Shown one piece after another: positions 22,600 through 34,500 of a stretch of 64,000 bases of DNA (position 1 is its first letter; the number at the start of each line of letters is the position of its first letter). The position numbers were made by a program, and so were the translations under genes. The DNA is from Elmis aenea. Taxonomy: Eukaryota; Arthropoda; Insecta; Coleoptera; Elmidae. The DNA lies in assembly GCA_947652605.1 (NCBI GenBank), contig OX393576.1, forward strand, positions 57,574,966 to 57,638,965, written 5' to 3'. The notes under the pieces are model-generated. The model was not told the origin of the DNA and did not search any database. It saw only the letters and a program-made list of their open reading frames with translations.

Positions 22600-24600
22600 A
22601 TTTAAACAACCTTGTATTTTTATTATTTACGGAGATAGCAATAATGTCCCATGGAAAAGTGAAAAACCCTGTATAAAATATGGTTGAAAAATTTATTCAT
22701 CAAACATAATTGATCCCGTTTAATGTGTTAATTCCAATATTATCAAAGAATAGGTAAATAAAAATGCATTTTTATTGGGAAGGCTCTGCATAATATAAGT
22801 AACAGCCACTAAGTTTTTTTTAGCAAACAAAGTTCCCCTATAGTTTTTGATGCCCATGAATCATAAAAATATTCATTTGTGTACGTCCTGAAGGCGGTTC
22901 CAATCAGCGCTACATTGTTTTGCATGTAATGTCGCAGAGATTGGATCTGTCAGAGCGGAAACACTCGCATTTATCTACCGACCGCTGTTATTTGTTGCCT
23001 TACAAACGCATCGGTTTGTCATCACACTGATATTTGTTTATTTTACTCTAGGATATTCTATAGAAAACGGCTCTTCTGCGTTGACCTACATTACAACCAC
23101 TCGTGTCGAGTTTAGCTCCTCCACAGAGTGCGCAGCACAATTTTCCAACAAAATTCTGATAAACTCGAAAAATTTATGGTATTGGAAATCGTTATTCTTT
23201 AATCAATTTAAAATATAAGTTTAGTCCTTGATTACTGTAAATTAATTTAAAACGTTTTATCAAGTATGTAGCCCAAAAATACAATTTTAAACATCACATT
23301 ACCTGCCCTTTTGTTTGGACTTATTCCCAATCAAGTCGCTGGCTGTGAAATTAATGAGAAATGCGAGAGCCGTGTATGCTGTAGTTTGTAGTAGTTTGAA
23401 AACTATCATGTAATCTACTTTATCTGCATGTAATTGGTGCAGACAACTAGTCAGTCGAGATCACGGTTCTTTCTGCTCTGAACATCTAATTAGAAGTGTA
23501 CTTCGGTCAAATTCTCCAAGCGAATACGATGTCCGTACTACTTATTAATAATTAAACTTTAATTTAGTCCTTTGAAGACATTAATTTGAGCACATAAGCT
23601 CTTATTGAAAAAGTTTCACATTGGAGCATGTGCAAGGGATCGTTTCCGGATAAAGTGGAGAAAGATAAAACACGGCAATTTTGCATACGGTTGTTTAATT
23701 AAATTGCAATTTAATTTAATTGAAGAAAAGTGCAGCAAAAGTTTTATTAAAATTAAATTAAAAGCAAGGTACAAAGGGAGTAACGAGAACATATTTGTTC
23801 ATCTACTGTAAAGGAATGTTCAAACGCATAACGCAGCTGCTCTCCAAATGTTGAAGCATTAAATAAATTTCTTTAAAACTATCGTTGAATTTTTCTCTAA
23901 ATGTCATGCCAAAGAACGTATAACGTTTATTGTTATAGATAAAGTTGTTTTCAATAGTACTGTGCGGTACTGTGAAACGGCATATAGTTTTTCAGAAACT
24001 TACAGCAACTTCTACTGACGTAAAATTTAATTACAAGTAACTTTCGCAAATGTGCCAAGTTCTAAACAACTCCGGGATGAAATTGCTTACGAAATATTGT
24101 CTAAATTCGTATAAGCCTGCGGAAACAACACGTAGAGTTTCTAAGATCTATAAAATCCAATGATACCCACATTTTTTCAGGTGTTTTCAGAACTAACTTG
24201 GTGAAAAACGGGCAGTAGACGCTATCGGCGTTATTTTAGGGAACTTTTTATTTTCTAGAGATGGAATAAAATATTCTCAAAAGTAAGTGCAGTACAATAA
24301 TTTATTGAGCATATTTTTTTTAAATGTTGCAACATATCAACTTTTTTATAGTTTTTTAAATTTACTATTAAAGGCTTCTTCATTTTTTGCACAAACTTTC
24401 AGCTCACTTAAAACGACTAAATGCAAAACAAAACTAAATTATTAAAAATTGCTACTCATTACAATGCCATCCATAGATAAACATTAAACAAGTTGCTGCC
24501 CAACACTATATGTACTCGTACTTTAGTTCTGTAAAGATTTATTTGTCGGTACGTCAGCTACAGTGGCCATTGACAACTTTAATTTTATCTTCCATTTTAT
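22600..24600. other. non-coding stretch, no gene recognised
   Basis: AT-rich, with only short frames (for example 23605-23811) and no identifiable motif or repeat. Confidence 0.35.
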
Positions 24601-24605
24601 GCATC

Positions 24606-25533
24606 TTGGGGCCAACCTTGTACCAACTGTACACCGCGGACTAGCCTTTGTCGCCAAATACTAAAACTGCAACCTTTGCAGACGATACGGCCGTAATGGC
24701 GTCAGATAAAGATGCAAAAATAGTAACGAAGCACCTACAGCAACATCTAAATAAAATTCACCATTGGTGTAGACGATGGAGAATCAAACTGAATGAACAA
24801 AAGTCCGTACAAATTTCATTCACCCTAAAAAGAGAGCTGCCAACCAGTCAATATGAATGGTAAGGAACTACCACAGGCAGAATCAGTTAAGTACCTGGGA
24901 ATGCACCTCGACCGACGCATGAACTGGAGGACACATATATGGCAGAAAAGGAAGCAGCTAGGAATAAAACTAAGCAAAATGTACTGGTTACTAGGAAGAA
25001 ATTCAAAACTTTCATAAGAAAATAAATTGCTCATCTACAAGTGCGTGCTTAAACCGGTCTGGACATACGGCCTGCAGTTGTGGGGTACAGCCGCTAACTC
25101 TAACATCGATATCCTAGAAAGGTTTCAGGCCAAAGTGTTGCGAATGCTAGTGGACGCCCCATGGTTTGTTACGAACGAAATAATAAGACAGGACTTACAA
25201 ATAGTGTCAGTAAAAGAAGAAATCAAAAAGTACTGCAAAAGATACATGGACAGGCTTAGTCAGCATCCCAACCACCTGGCCGCGAACCTGATCAATGAAG
25301 GGACAGACAAGCGAAGACTAAAGCGCTGGAGAACAGCAGACTTAATAGAACGTTATGAGTAGTACTAGATAAGTACATAGAAATAAGTTCTTATGTTTAT
25401 TGAAGAAGTGGGTGCCACTGGGCAGCCACTTACATGTCTCTCTGTTACGTTATTTTAATTGTGTCAATGTCAAAGGATTTGTTTATTGTCTTCGGACAGA
25501 TGGCAAATGTTCTGGGAGAGAAAAAAAAAAAAA
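24606..25533 (+). pseudogene. Jockey-type LINE, 5'-truncated and dead
   Basis: Starts inside the RT domain at LGPTLYQLYTAD, followed by an in-frame TAG (24642-24644). It then reads TATFADDTAVMASD (catalytic FADD intact) and WRIKLNEQKSVQISF. A frameshift near 24,850 continues as MNGKELPQAESVKYLGMHLD. There is a TAA at 25015, and then LLIYKCVLKPVWTYGLQLWG and DAPWFVTNEIIRQDLQI up to the stop at 25362. It aligns block by block with the C-terminal third of the intact ORF2 at 9311-11980 but is clearly a different, older family member. The 3'UTR runs to a run of 13 A at 25521-25533. Confidence 0.88.
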
Positions 25534-25615
25534 TTTTTGTCACATTATTTCACTCACATGTATTAAAAATTTAGATCTTGTTGTACAGGTCTATGTGTTT
25601 TAAAAAGTTTAATAA

Positions 25616-25766
25616 AGGTCTCCACGGACCGACGCGGTGGCGGTGGTGGTAGCGGTGGCGGTCAGATGTAACCTTAGGAAACAAGGGGAACGCACGCACT
25701 CACTCACTCACTAAGGTTAAATCTGACCGCCACCGCCACCGCCGCCGCGTCGGTCTGTGGAGACCT
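25616..25766. mobile_element. Harbinger-like hairpin MITE, 151 bp
   Basis: Almost the whole element is a palindrome. The left arm begins aggtctccacggaccgacgc and continues with GGTGGC units to gtcagatgtaacctta. The right arm is its inverse and ends gcgtcggtctgtggagacct. The loop contains cactcactcactcact. It is flanked by TAA on both sides (25613-25615, 25767-25769), matching the 3-bp TWA duplication of PIF/Harbinger elements. It lies about 80 bp after the A tail of the dead LINE. No coding capacity. Confidence 0.7.
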
Positions 25767-25769
25767 TAA

Positions 25770-27980
25770 AGCGTTTCCGTTGTCTTATTATTCGCTCAAG
25801 AAGAGACGGTTTTAATGCTTTTTGCGTGTGTGCACCCTTTTGGCAATATGGCAAAGGCTATAGACGCTATTGACGCTGCTTAAAATAACATAATAGGACC
25901 CTAAAAAATACGAATTACATTAAAACGTCTCTGAATTTTGTTGTGAACAAAATATTACATGCTTCTAGTTCTAATACTAGACTATTTTTTTGCCAGAGAT
26001 CCTAATTGCAAAATTTAAGGTTAGAATTCCTGTCCAGGTTGGCTGATCCTTTTAAGTTTTGTCCTAGACACACAAAAACAAAATTGAACTATGTATTTTA
26101 ATTTTTTGCCATGAACAATTTGGTGGCAAATATTGTCCAAGTATTGCAGTAATAAAGTTGTTGTGTCATTTTCCCGGTGTATTTTATGCCCTACTCGAAA
26201 GGGAAACACGAATAATGGATAGCATTTAGAGTCGTTGTATATTCAGAAGCCAGGAAGTCGTTAAAGGAAATAATCGAAAAAATATCATTTCAAATTTAAA
26301 TGTTATCATAAAATAATTTGTCTAGCCAAGGGATGTAATAAAATCCTCGATTGTGTCCCTCTAATCCTAAAGCATTCCGCCTGGCCTACGCTGATGTGAT
26401 TAATGGCGCTTGCTAAGCTTAACTTCCAGCGGAAGCAAATCCGGGATCAGGGATATTTTTAAGTATTATCTTTCCATCTACGTTATTTTTACTCTCCCCG
26501 TCTAACGAGAAAGTAATTTGTTGTAAAGCGCTTCGTTACTTGATAGGATAATTTGCTTTCAATAGTTTTTGAGATACGGCCACTCAAAACGATTCTCAAC
26601 TTGGGTAGCTTTCCAGCGTCTGGTGGTTTATAAATGTTAGAAATCCTCTTAATGGGTATTTTTACAGCGGAAAATGCAAATTGGGTTGGCAAGGTCTGCC
26701 TTGGCCTGGCACGAAAGAACTAATTAACAACGCAGCGCAACACTAAAAACTAATTTAATCTTTAGATGGAACCAAATTTTCACTCACGCTGTAAAAGGGA
26801 TAATCCTATGCGACTGTTACTGATTTATAACACCGAATATCTGACCCCCACTTTAGAATTGGGTTTATTATTCATTATGTTTGTAGTTCGTTTTCATAAG
26901 TTTGTTAAACAAAGAAATTACCACAGCCTTGCAGAGTTTGATTTCCCCATTGGCGAATGTCATTTGCAATTTCATCTTGTTGTAAATATTTGATCTTTCT
27001 TTCTTATTCGGAGGCTGATAAAATCAGACAGCGCTAACACATTTTTATTAGTAACAGAGCTCATTTTACTTGCCGAAGAAATTTTATTTGGAAATGTTCT
27101 TTCTTTGTTCTAGAAAATTAAATTTTCACTTTAGAAGCAATCGATTTTGAATTTTATACCAGATGTAAAACAATTCATTTCTTGTTATTCATAGCCTACC
27201 AGTTGCCGCCAGCATAATTTTTATCTCTAGAGAATTATTGTTGGAAATTAATTTACTAATATCCCTTAATTAATCAAACACTTTACACCCAACTATGTAA
27301 AAATACTTACATGATATAAGTTTGCTAATGAAGTTTAGTTGAATAAGATAATACCATGCTGTATGTAAATCTTTCATTTATCATTCTATTTCTATTCTTC
27401 AATTTAATTGTTAAACTATTTTAAAGATTTACATGAATTCTTTCCTATGGAGAGTATTTTATAATTTAATTTTAACAAAATACAAGTATTTCTATTATGG
27501 AAGCAATGAGAAGCTTTTAAAGTGTTTTAAGATTTTGAATTAACTAATTATATTTGGTAATCAAGCTTTCATTTCTCAAAAAAAAAAAATTCATTTATGT
27601 TTTGGGAAAGACGAGTCTTTATAATGTTCGAAACTTTTAAATATCATCCTACTTATTAGCTTCTCTGATTAAGGTTCATCAAAAACGGTAGAATTGTGAC
27701 TTATTGAGGACCGTCTCATTTGAAATTTTTATTACGTTGAATTTTGATGGGAGGGTATGTAATAGGAAATTAATTTTTTGCACTATTAAATACAAGGGTA
27801 TCAGCAAAAATTTTTATGTTTTACCACAACAAACTTAAGACAGCTAATATACAATTTTTGTTACAGACTAGGATAAAAATAATTTAAAATTTACCCATTT
27901 CTAGACAAAAGTAAGGTGAATTTTAATCTTTCCGTTCACATAAAGTCTGAAAAAAAAAACAACAAAAATCAAAATCAACA
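25770..27980. other. non-coding stretch, no gene recognised
   Basis: Short frames only (62-75 codons). No recognisable protein, repeat or element end. Confidence 0.35.
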
Positions 27981-29069
27981 CACAGAGTTATCGTTTTTTG
28001 AGGGCCACTATGGGGATCTCGTAAACGGTAAGAGTTACGAGGTTACGACTTCGGTTAAATTAGGTTAAAGTCGTTTATTCAGGTGCTTAATAATTTGACG
28101 CAAACCTAACTTATCTAGCTTTTTTAGTTTTTAAGATATCGGGAAAAAAGTAAAAAAGTGGATTTTTGTTTTTTGCCCGTAACTTTTTCATTTAATGTCA
28201 AATTTCGCTTCTGTAAAAAGTTTTCCATGCTAGTACGGTCACCCAACCAACAACTAGCTTAACTTGTCAAACGAACGCATTGGTTAAATCTTAAACGAGT
28301 TATGCCCTTTATCTGCGCGTTAATGGCTTTAATAAGTAAACAGATTTTTGGACGTTTTTTAAAAACTATGAAAACTTATATTTGGCTATGTTTTGTGGCA
28401 TCTAAAAAAAAAACAAAGGCGGGTGGAGCGTCAAAACGGCTTGTGGATGGTCTAAGCTTTTGGCATTGTATAATATATTTTGTCATCATTGTTCAAACCT
28501 TTAAATTGTTTCAATCTTTCAATAAACCCCTTTTATAGTAATTTCATGTTGTTTACTTACCTGCTTCCAAGGAAAAAGGGACAAAAACAATTATTTATAC
28601 CATAGCGAATAGGAATTTGTCAAAATAAAATATTTGTTTTTGCCATTTTTAATAATTGTTTTAAAAAAGTGCTTAGTGTAATACATTGTCGAATTCAGAA
28701 TAAAATGCTTTATTGGCGTAAAAATCATATATAGCGTCTACAAGAAAAAAATGACCTGATGATGGTTTAAAAAAGCGAAACGTCGCATAGAAAATATACT
28801 TGGTGATTCTGATTCCTTGCAAAAAGTGGCCATGAAAAACTTTTTACAGAAGTAAAATTCGACATCAAATGAAAAAGTTCTGGGCAAAAAACCAAAATCC
28901 ACTTTTTTACTTTTTTCCCTGGATATCAAAACCTAAAAAAGCTAGATAAGTTCTGTTTGCGTCAAATTATTAACCACCTGAATATACAACGTTGCCCTTA
29001 TTCAACCGAAGTCGTAACTCTTACCGTATACGAGATACCCATAGTTGCCCTCGAAAAACGAGAACCCGT
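27981..29069. mobile_element. long foldback element, about 1.09 kb
   Basis: The left arm (27981-28235; gagggccactatgggg, aacggtaagagttacga, gtggatttttgttttttgcc, aaatttcgcttctgtaaaaag) is repeated in inverse order and orientation at 28840-29069 (ttacagaagtaaaattcg, ccaaaatccactttttta, cgtaactcttaccgt, ccatagttgccctc). Between them is a unique loop of about 600 bp. The 78-codon ORF in the loop has no known relative. The ends read cacagagttatcg and, inverted, acgggttctcg; no target duplication is visible. A transcript would fold into a long imperfect hairpin. Confidence 0.65.
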
Positions 29070-29199
29070 ACAAAAATGACCATAAAGACTTAAAGGTGAC
29101 TAATTTTTTTGGATTCACGATTATACAGATAAGACCCCAATTGTAGCATTTGATCATGTTCTCATTATACCAAGTCCAGCATATCCTGGTAGAAGCGTT

Positions 29200-29630
29200 T
29201 GCCCTGTGCCAATGTTCTTCTTGAATTTGTCAAAAGTAGCATCAAATGTGATAACTTTGGGAAGATGGGAAGCATCCTACACCCAATTTTGCGGCAGTTT
29301 GTTACCAAAGTCTCGTTCGGCTCCACGCAGTTTTCCGACCGATGATTGCCCTTGTAGCCGAAACCACATAGACTTCCAAGCCATATTCTTCTTCCCAGAG
29401 AGTGTTTCTTTGCACTTCATGATCTTCTGTACCTGTGGTCCGGCCAATACTTTCCACAGAAATACTACCTTGATCAAAGAGCAATGTGTGTGGGATATAA
29501 TAGCAGTTTTTGATTCTATTAAGATTACGATTAAGGCATAACTCATTAGATGATAACACCTATAATCCAGCAACAAAACAAATGTTACATGATGTAATAG
29601 TTCATATGACGCGTCGAAATTAATCAATGA
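29200..29630 (-). other. unrecognised region with overlapping ORFs
   Basis: Two minus-strand frames of 116 and 85 codons and one plus-strand frame of 111 codons overlap, and base composition is less AT-rich than around. I could not assign any of them to a family. The density of open frames may be a remnant of a transposon ORF. No start context or splice signals decide between the frames. Confidence 0.25.
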
Positions 29631-29639
29631 TTGTACAGC

Positions 29640-31020
29640 TTCTTACATTTTGGAGATTTAGACGAAATGTGTTTAAATTGTCCTATAAAAGAATGTAATT
29701 TATTGATTTGTTTATATACACGTTAAATATATATTGCTTTGCTCATTCCGGGAAATAGTTTTTAAGTCAAAATTACAACGAAAAAGCTTTCTATTTTCGT
29801 ACAGAACCTTTGGAACGATTGTCAAGTCGAGTAGTATACAGTTTCTAAAATTGGTATTTTTTCCTGCGTTAAATGTAAAGCAGATATTAGGGAGAACATA
29901 CAATCTCAAATAAGAACCGGGGGCCCCGGTAATGAAGTAATATACCATAGTCTAAACTCGGGACTCTTAATCTCTGTTTGAAAGCTCCGCTTTAATCAAG
30001 TGAAGTAATATACAGCCCATGCCGCTTCATATCTTTCCTTTTTTTATACACGCTGTTAAAGTTAATGAGTTAGAACGAAATGGATTTCAGTCTGTCGTAA
30101 CGCTGTTATAGGAAAATACTTAGAACGGATTGATCTTATCCAGTAATGTGTTTTATGAAAGTGATAACTACATTATTCAGTGAAGGAATAATTTAATACG
30201 AACTTTATCATACTGAAAAATCGAGAGAGTGTGCTTAACTGCTAGAAAAAAGGCAATCGTTTTGCGTAAGTAAGTTGGAAAAATCGTATCAAACTGCGTT
30301 AAATATTAAAAACGTTAAAGAAATGTTGTCGAAACTTCAACGATTGAACTGAAGTGCAAATTGAATTTAAAAAAATGTTTATTTCAGTACAAAATACCAC
30401 GGGGTACATTTAATTAAGTTAAAAATATAATAAAAACGTTTAGTCCTTTCAATACTATTTTGTTTACTTATTTATAAACAAAACCGAATGCAAATGTAAC
30501 TTTATTTAAATAAAATTAAAATAATTTATATGGAACATTTTCAATTCAATTCAAGACAAATTCAATTCCAGTTAAATTAATGCTAGGATTGCTAGAATTT
30601 ATTATAAGGGCTTTCATTATTTTTCGTATTATACACTTGTACATTCGAAGCTCTAAAATTGCTTTAAGTGACAAAGCATCATGAAACCTTGAAGCAACAT
30701 TAGAAATGTATATTAACAACCTTTATAGAAATTATAGCATACCTCGCGTTATTATGAGCCGCCAATTGTGAATTGTACATATAACTTCAAACGAATTCAG
30801 TTATTATAGATAGACACGTTTGAAGCTCTCCAATGATTGATGAACTTCAAGGACCTAGCTTGAAATAACGGAACCTAAATACTGGTTGCTGTCTTTCACT
30901 TAAGAAAAGTCCATGTAATTTTAAAAATTCGTGTACGTTTCATAGTTTTCTGTTGCTAGATCATAAATGAAGTTATTAAATATAGCTTTTTGTCTTTAGA
31001 TATCAATGAAGATAATTTTT
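29640..31020. other. non-coding stretch, no gene recognised
   Basis: AT-rich. One short GC island, accgggggccccggt, near 29917 is the only striking string. Confidence 0.35.
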
Positions 31021-31024
31021 AAAA

Positions 31025-31300
31025 AATAGGGCGTATTTGGGCGCATATCAGGCGCTAAAGGATAGCACCAGTTTTAGAATTTTTGGTGATAGTTGGCGTG
31101 CCAACTTCACGCTAAAGATGATACCGGTTTAAGAAATTTCGGTGATAGTTGGCGTGCCAGTGTGAAGTTGGCACGCCAACTATTTAATTAAACCGTCCGT
31201 TCAGCAAAATTAAAATTTTAAGGTCGTATTTCGGCGCATTTGGGCGCTAAAATATAAGACTAATTTTAAAATTTACGCCGATGTTTGGCGTGCCAACTTA
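31025..31300. repeat. degenerate tandem repeat with TTGGCGTGCCAA palindromes
   Basis: The 16-bp palindrome agttggcgtgccaact, or a close variant, occurs at 31091-31106, 31147-31160 (partial), 31166-31181 (gcacgcc variant) and 31283-31298. The copies are spaced by segments that also repeat (gggcgcatnt...ggcgctaaa, then gataccggttt...ggtgatagt). TTGGC-N2-GCCAA resembles a nuclear-factor-1-type half-site pair, but the link is only by sequence. No ORF. Confidence 0.65.
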
Positions 31301-31785
31301 ACTACTAAAAATATTTATCAGTGGAATTTAATCTGTATATCTCACATGTTATCAATGATAATAGTTTTCGCAAATATTAATTACGGTTTCAGGTGAAATA
31401 TTAAAATTCAAAGTCTTATAGTGCAATAAAATAATCTTTCAGGCCTCTGAAAACGTAAAATGGGGAACACAATTTGCAAAGCTTAATCTTTTCAAGTGCA
31501 CTGGTTAGATTTATGAAGCAGAGTTCGGAAAACATTAAGAAAATTGCAACAAGTACCTAATAATAAGAAAAATCGAAAAGTACAAAACAGCCGTTGGCAA
31601 AGAATAATTACAGTTGAAATAATATAACATTCCATGTGTAGTACTTACATGCTTCAAGTATTAAACTTTTTGTTCGTCAACGGCATTTATATAGATGGTT
31701 ATTTTTTTGTTTTCGTTAATTGTCCTATTGCTCAAATTTGTTTTCTACGATTTTTCTTTTTGTGTTCTTTTCTATTTAATGCAGT

Positions 31786-32270
31786 ATACAGGGTGAGTCA
31801 TTAGTGGCGGATCGGTCGATTGTGGCTAAACGGTTTGAGATAAAAAGTTGATTCAAACGGCAGTTCATACAGTTTTTTCTTCCGAACACGATAAAAATAT
31901 TTTTAAATATACAGGGTGAGTCACCTCTCTGGAACCAATAGCAACTTTTATATTTCAAATACAACACCCCATTTTTTATTTCATATTCTTGACCGCCTTC
32001 ATTTTAGCTTTACATCGATATAAAATAGCACAGGTTTTTATGCGGCCTTGTCACTAAAAAAAAATAATTTTCAAAATATTTCAAGGTTTTAAGTCTTTAT
32101 TAAAAAAATTCTCCTGAAGACATTTTTCGAAGCACAGAGTTGTAATTTGGTAAGGACATGCATAAAACATTGTTCTATTAGCTCGATACGAAAAAGTTTG
32201 AATCACGCATACAGGGTGTTCATAAATAGGTGGCAACTTTTCTGATTTTCAAATGCTCGTAATTCAATTT
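31786..32270. repeat. stack of MITE ends with TACAGGGTG
   Basis: tacagggtgagtcatt (31789), tacagggtgagtcacc (31911) and tacagggtgttcataaa (32210) occur in the same orientation within 425 bp. Each is a typical start of the TA-flanked CAGGGTG elements seen complete at 41.9, 55.9 and 61.6 kb. No right ends were found for them here, so they look like broken or nested halves. Confidence 0.5.
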
Positions 32271-32399
32271 TTTCAAATGCAAACCCCTGTATTTTCTTAT
32301 GTCATCGAATTTGTCTTTAAGAGAGCTTCATTTTTTGTTAAGTATGTCCTATACCCAAAACTCGTACTTTTCGAGATATTCGACTTTTTTTTCTCTAAT

Positions 32400-33150
32400 C
32401 GTTATTAAAGCAAATAGGATGCCGTGGAAATCGAAAACAGCACTCGTCGTCGAGTGACCAAAGTATGGTATTTTTGTTGTAAGGATGCGTTCACGCGATC
32501 AAGCTGCTCGCAGTAGATTCGCGGTGATCGCTCGACCATCAGGAACCAACTTAAAGTGAACCACACCTTTGTAATTCTACCAAACGAAAGGCATAACCTT
32601 GGTTTCGAATCTTCGGCCCTTTAACGGGTTGGTCCCTACTTAACCACTGGTTTGATCTACCGGGATTAAGAAGGTAGATTCACTTTTCGTCGCAGGTCAC
32701 AATCACGCGAAAGTACCGATGGTCTTGGGGGTTGCTGAGTAGTTCTCTGCATACACTGACCCGATGTTCTGCTTGTTCCGGTGACAAATCATAGGGTATT
32801 TCTCTACAGCGTTTTTTGGATTTCTCTAGCTTATGTAGGTGGCGATCTATTGTCCATGGCGAAGGACCAAGTTCGTGCGATAAATTTTTTGTAGTTTTGG
32901 CTGGCAATCTCTCGACGGCTTGAAGTAAGGCCCCTGGTCTATCATGGAGAGCCACCCAGAACGAGATTGCTTTTGAAGGCTGGTATCGCCGTTTTTAAAT
33001 TTTATATACCAATTTTGTGCAGTACGATTAGATATAGTATCCTGACCTTCCACAACAAGTACCTATAGTTCGTGCGGCATCAGCGGCGCTTTGCCCCAAT
33101 TTCCAGTAGTGACGGAAAATTGCAAGAATTTCAACATTAGTTTGGGACAT
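32400..33150 (-). pseudogene. mariner-type transposase relic
   Basis: The start is an ATG at 33148-33150 (MSQTNVEILAIFRHYWKLGQ, then SAADAARTI). After a frameshift come DTISNRTAQNWYIKFKNGD and SLQKQSRSG (first HTH and linker), then LSHELGPSPWTIDRHLHKLE (second HTH) and DLSPEQAEHRVSVCRELL. The first catalytic block is VIVTCDEKW at about 32,690. Downstream pieces are scrambled by frameshifts (PGRSNQWLSRDQP, DGRAITANLYCEQLDRVNAS) and the last third is missing. This is the N-terminal two thirds of a mariner transposase; the catalytic TCDEK is still readable. Confidence 0.82.
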
Positions 33151-33302
33151 TTAAAGGACTTTAAACCACAATCAATTCAACTAACGGACTCAAAAACAAA
33201 ACTAGGAGATGCGCTTTTTAATTTGACATATAACGTCAAACTTTTATCAATTGTTTAGCGCCCAATATGACTAAAAAAAAAAAAAAATCGTTTGCTTTTA
33301 CC

Positions 33303-34019
33303 CAGTGATGTGAAATGACGGTCATTTATGATTGTGACGTCATGACCGTCATGACCGGTCATATGACCGTCATTTATGATTGTTTTTATAACAATGGTAT
33401 AAAATTAATAGGTATATATGTAATAGGAATAATAAATAAAAAGCAGAATTATTAGTATCAGTATCTCTATCTGGGTATTGTATTCCTTCAGAGAAGGCTC
33501 TAGAAGTCGAGGGAGTTGAAGGTGATTTTGGACTACTTATGCTGAGAGCTAAACAATTTTTAATATAATTTTTATTTGAGTTTAAACTTTAATTTTACAT
33601 GCTCTGGGCATTTCTTGCATGTTGTAATTAAATGTTCTGCTATTCTAGTGGCATGTAATCCGTATCTCTTTCTACAAAATTGGCAACCATAAGTAGCTAC
33701 CTTTTGCTGCGAACTTGCAGGATAACGTACAAAAAAGTAAAATACCTTCCCTTTTCTCCGCATTGTGTTTACCAACTTTCAGAATACTTTATATAGTGGT
33801 ATTTACATTTTTATTAACGACATTGCAATTAAAATTAACACAAATCAAGTGACAACCCCCATGTAAACTTAAAACTGTCATTTTTAGACGTTAGAAAAAC
33901 TGTCATTTTGAATTTTGGAGCTTAGAATGGTCACGGTCATTTAAAATCATTGTGAGGTGACGTCATGACCGTCATGACAAACTGTCATGACGCGGTCATA
34001 TGACACACTCACATCACTG
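33303..34019. mobile_element. hAT element, 717 bp, perfect 8-bp duplication
   Basis: Ends cagtgatgtga and tcacatcactg are perfect inverted repeats, flanked by identical cttttacc (33295-33302 and 34020-34027). Both subterminal regions are packed with gaccgtcat / atgaccgtcatgacc motifs and a tgacgtca palindrome on both sides, likely transposase-binding repeats. The inside keeps only a BED zinc-finger coding piece (next entry). The perfect target duplication suggests it is not old. Confidence 0.9.
33572..33775 (-). CDS. truncated BED-type zinc-finger protein of the hAT element
   Basis: 67 codons, MVNTMRRKGKVFYFFVRYP, with the finger at about residues 26-56: YGCQFCRKRYGLHATRIAEH followed by LITTCKKCPEHV. 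The C-x2-C ... H-x5-C spacing is that of BED fingers at the N-terminus of hAT transposases, where they bind the element's DNA ends. The dimerisation and RNase-H-like catalytic domains are absent and the frame ends KLKFKLK-stop. Either it is a leftover of an internal deletion or a small DNA-binding product that could compete with the full transposase. Expression is not shown by the sequence. Confidence 0.6.
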   Translation of the reverse strand: MVNTMRRKGKVFYFFVRYPASSQQKVATYGCQFCRKRYGLHATRIAEHLITTCKKCPEHVKLKFKLK

Positions 34020-34129
34020 CTTTTACCTAATGTAATCATGATTTGTGTATATTGACAAAAAAACGTTAACAATGTAACAAAAACTCATTTTATATGTTTA
34101 AAGAGGATTAATTTTATTGATTCGTAAGA

Positions 34130-34500
34130 GACTTTAACAAAACATTAAACACTAAAAAAATCTACCAAATAAGAATCATTTTATGAAATGCAATAAATTA
34201 CAAAGCTTTGTCCAAAAAATATTTAAAAACTAGATATTTACATTCATACTTACAGCTTCATAACCATATATTTGACCATCGATGCAAGTTTTGCAAACCT
34301 TAAATGCATGTTCCAAACAAAACTGTTCATTATAAAGTCGGCAAGAATATAATATCTGGTAATCTGGTATACGTTTTGATTCATAAAGCAAGAGATGCGC
34401 AAGCAAACAGTCGAAGCTATTCTGACAAGTCAGTTAAGCTACAGAAAAGAATTAGCTGAAAGCCCAAGTTTTGACACGAATCGACAATGCAACGCGTCTT
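34130..34500 (-). repeat. second copy of the Harbinger-linked repeat
   Basis: Aligns with 13367-13620 (shared actttaacaaaacat, atatttaaaaa, ttacattcata, cagcttcataac, tgacaagtcagttaa and aagttttgacacga, with substitutions and indels). The minus strand here has an uninterrupted frame of about 68 codons including LTCQNSFDCLLAHLLLYESK, YSCRLYNEQFCLEHAFKVCK and TCIDGQIYGYEA before a stop near 34,235. The Cys/His spacing (C..H..C..C) suggests a small zinc-binding module. I do not recognise the protein. The partner copy at 13.4 kb is more decayed. Confidence 0.55.

Noticed and set aside
28302..28538. 78-codon ORF in the loop of the 28-kb foldback
   Set aside because: No recognised motif and positioned in a non-autonomous palindromic element; likely chance.
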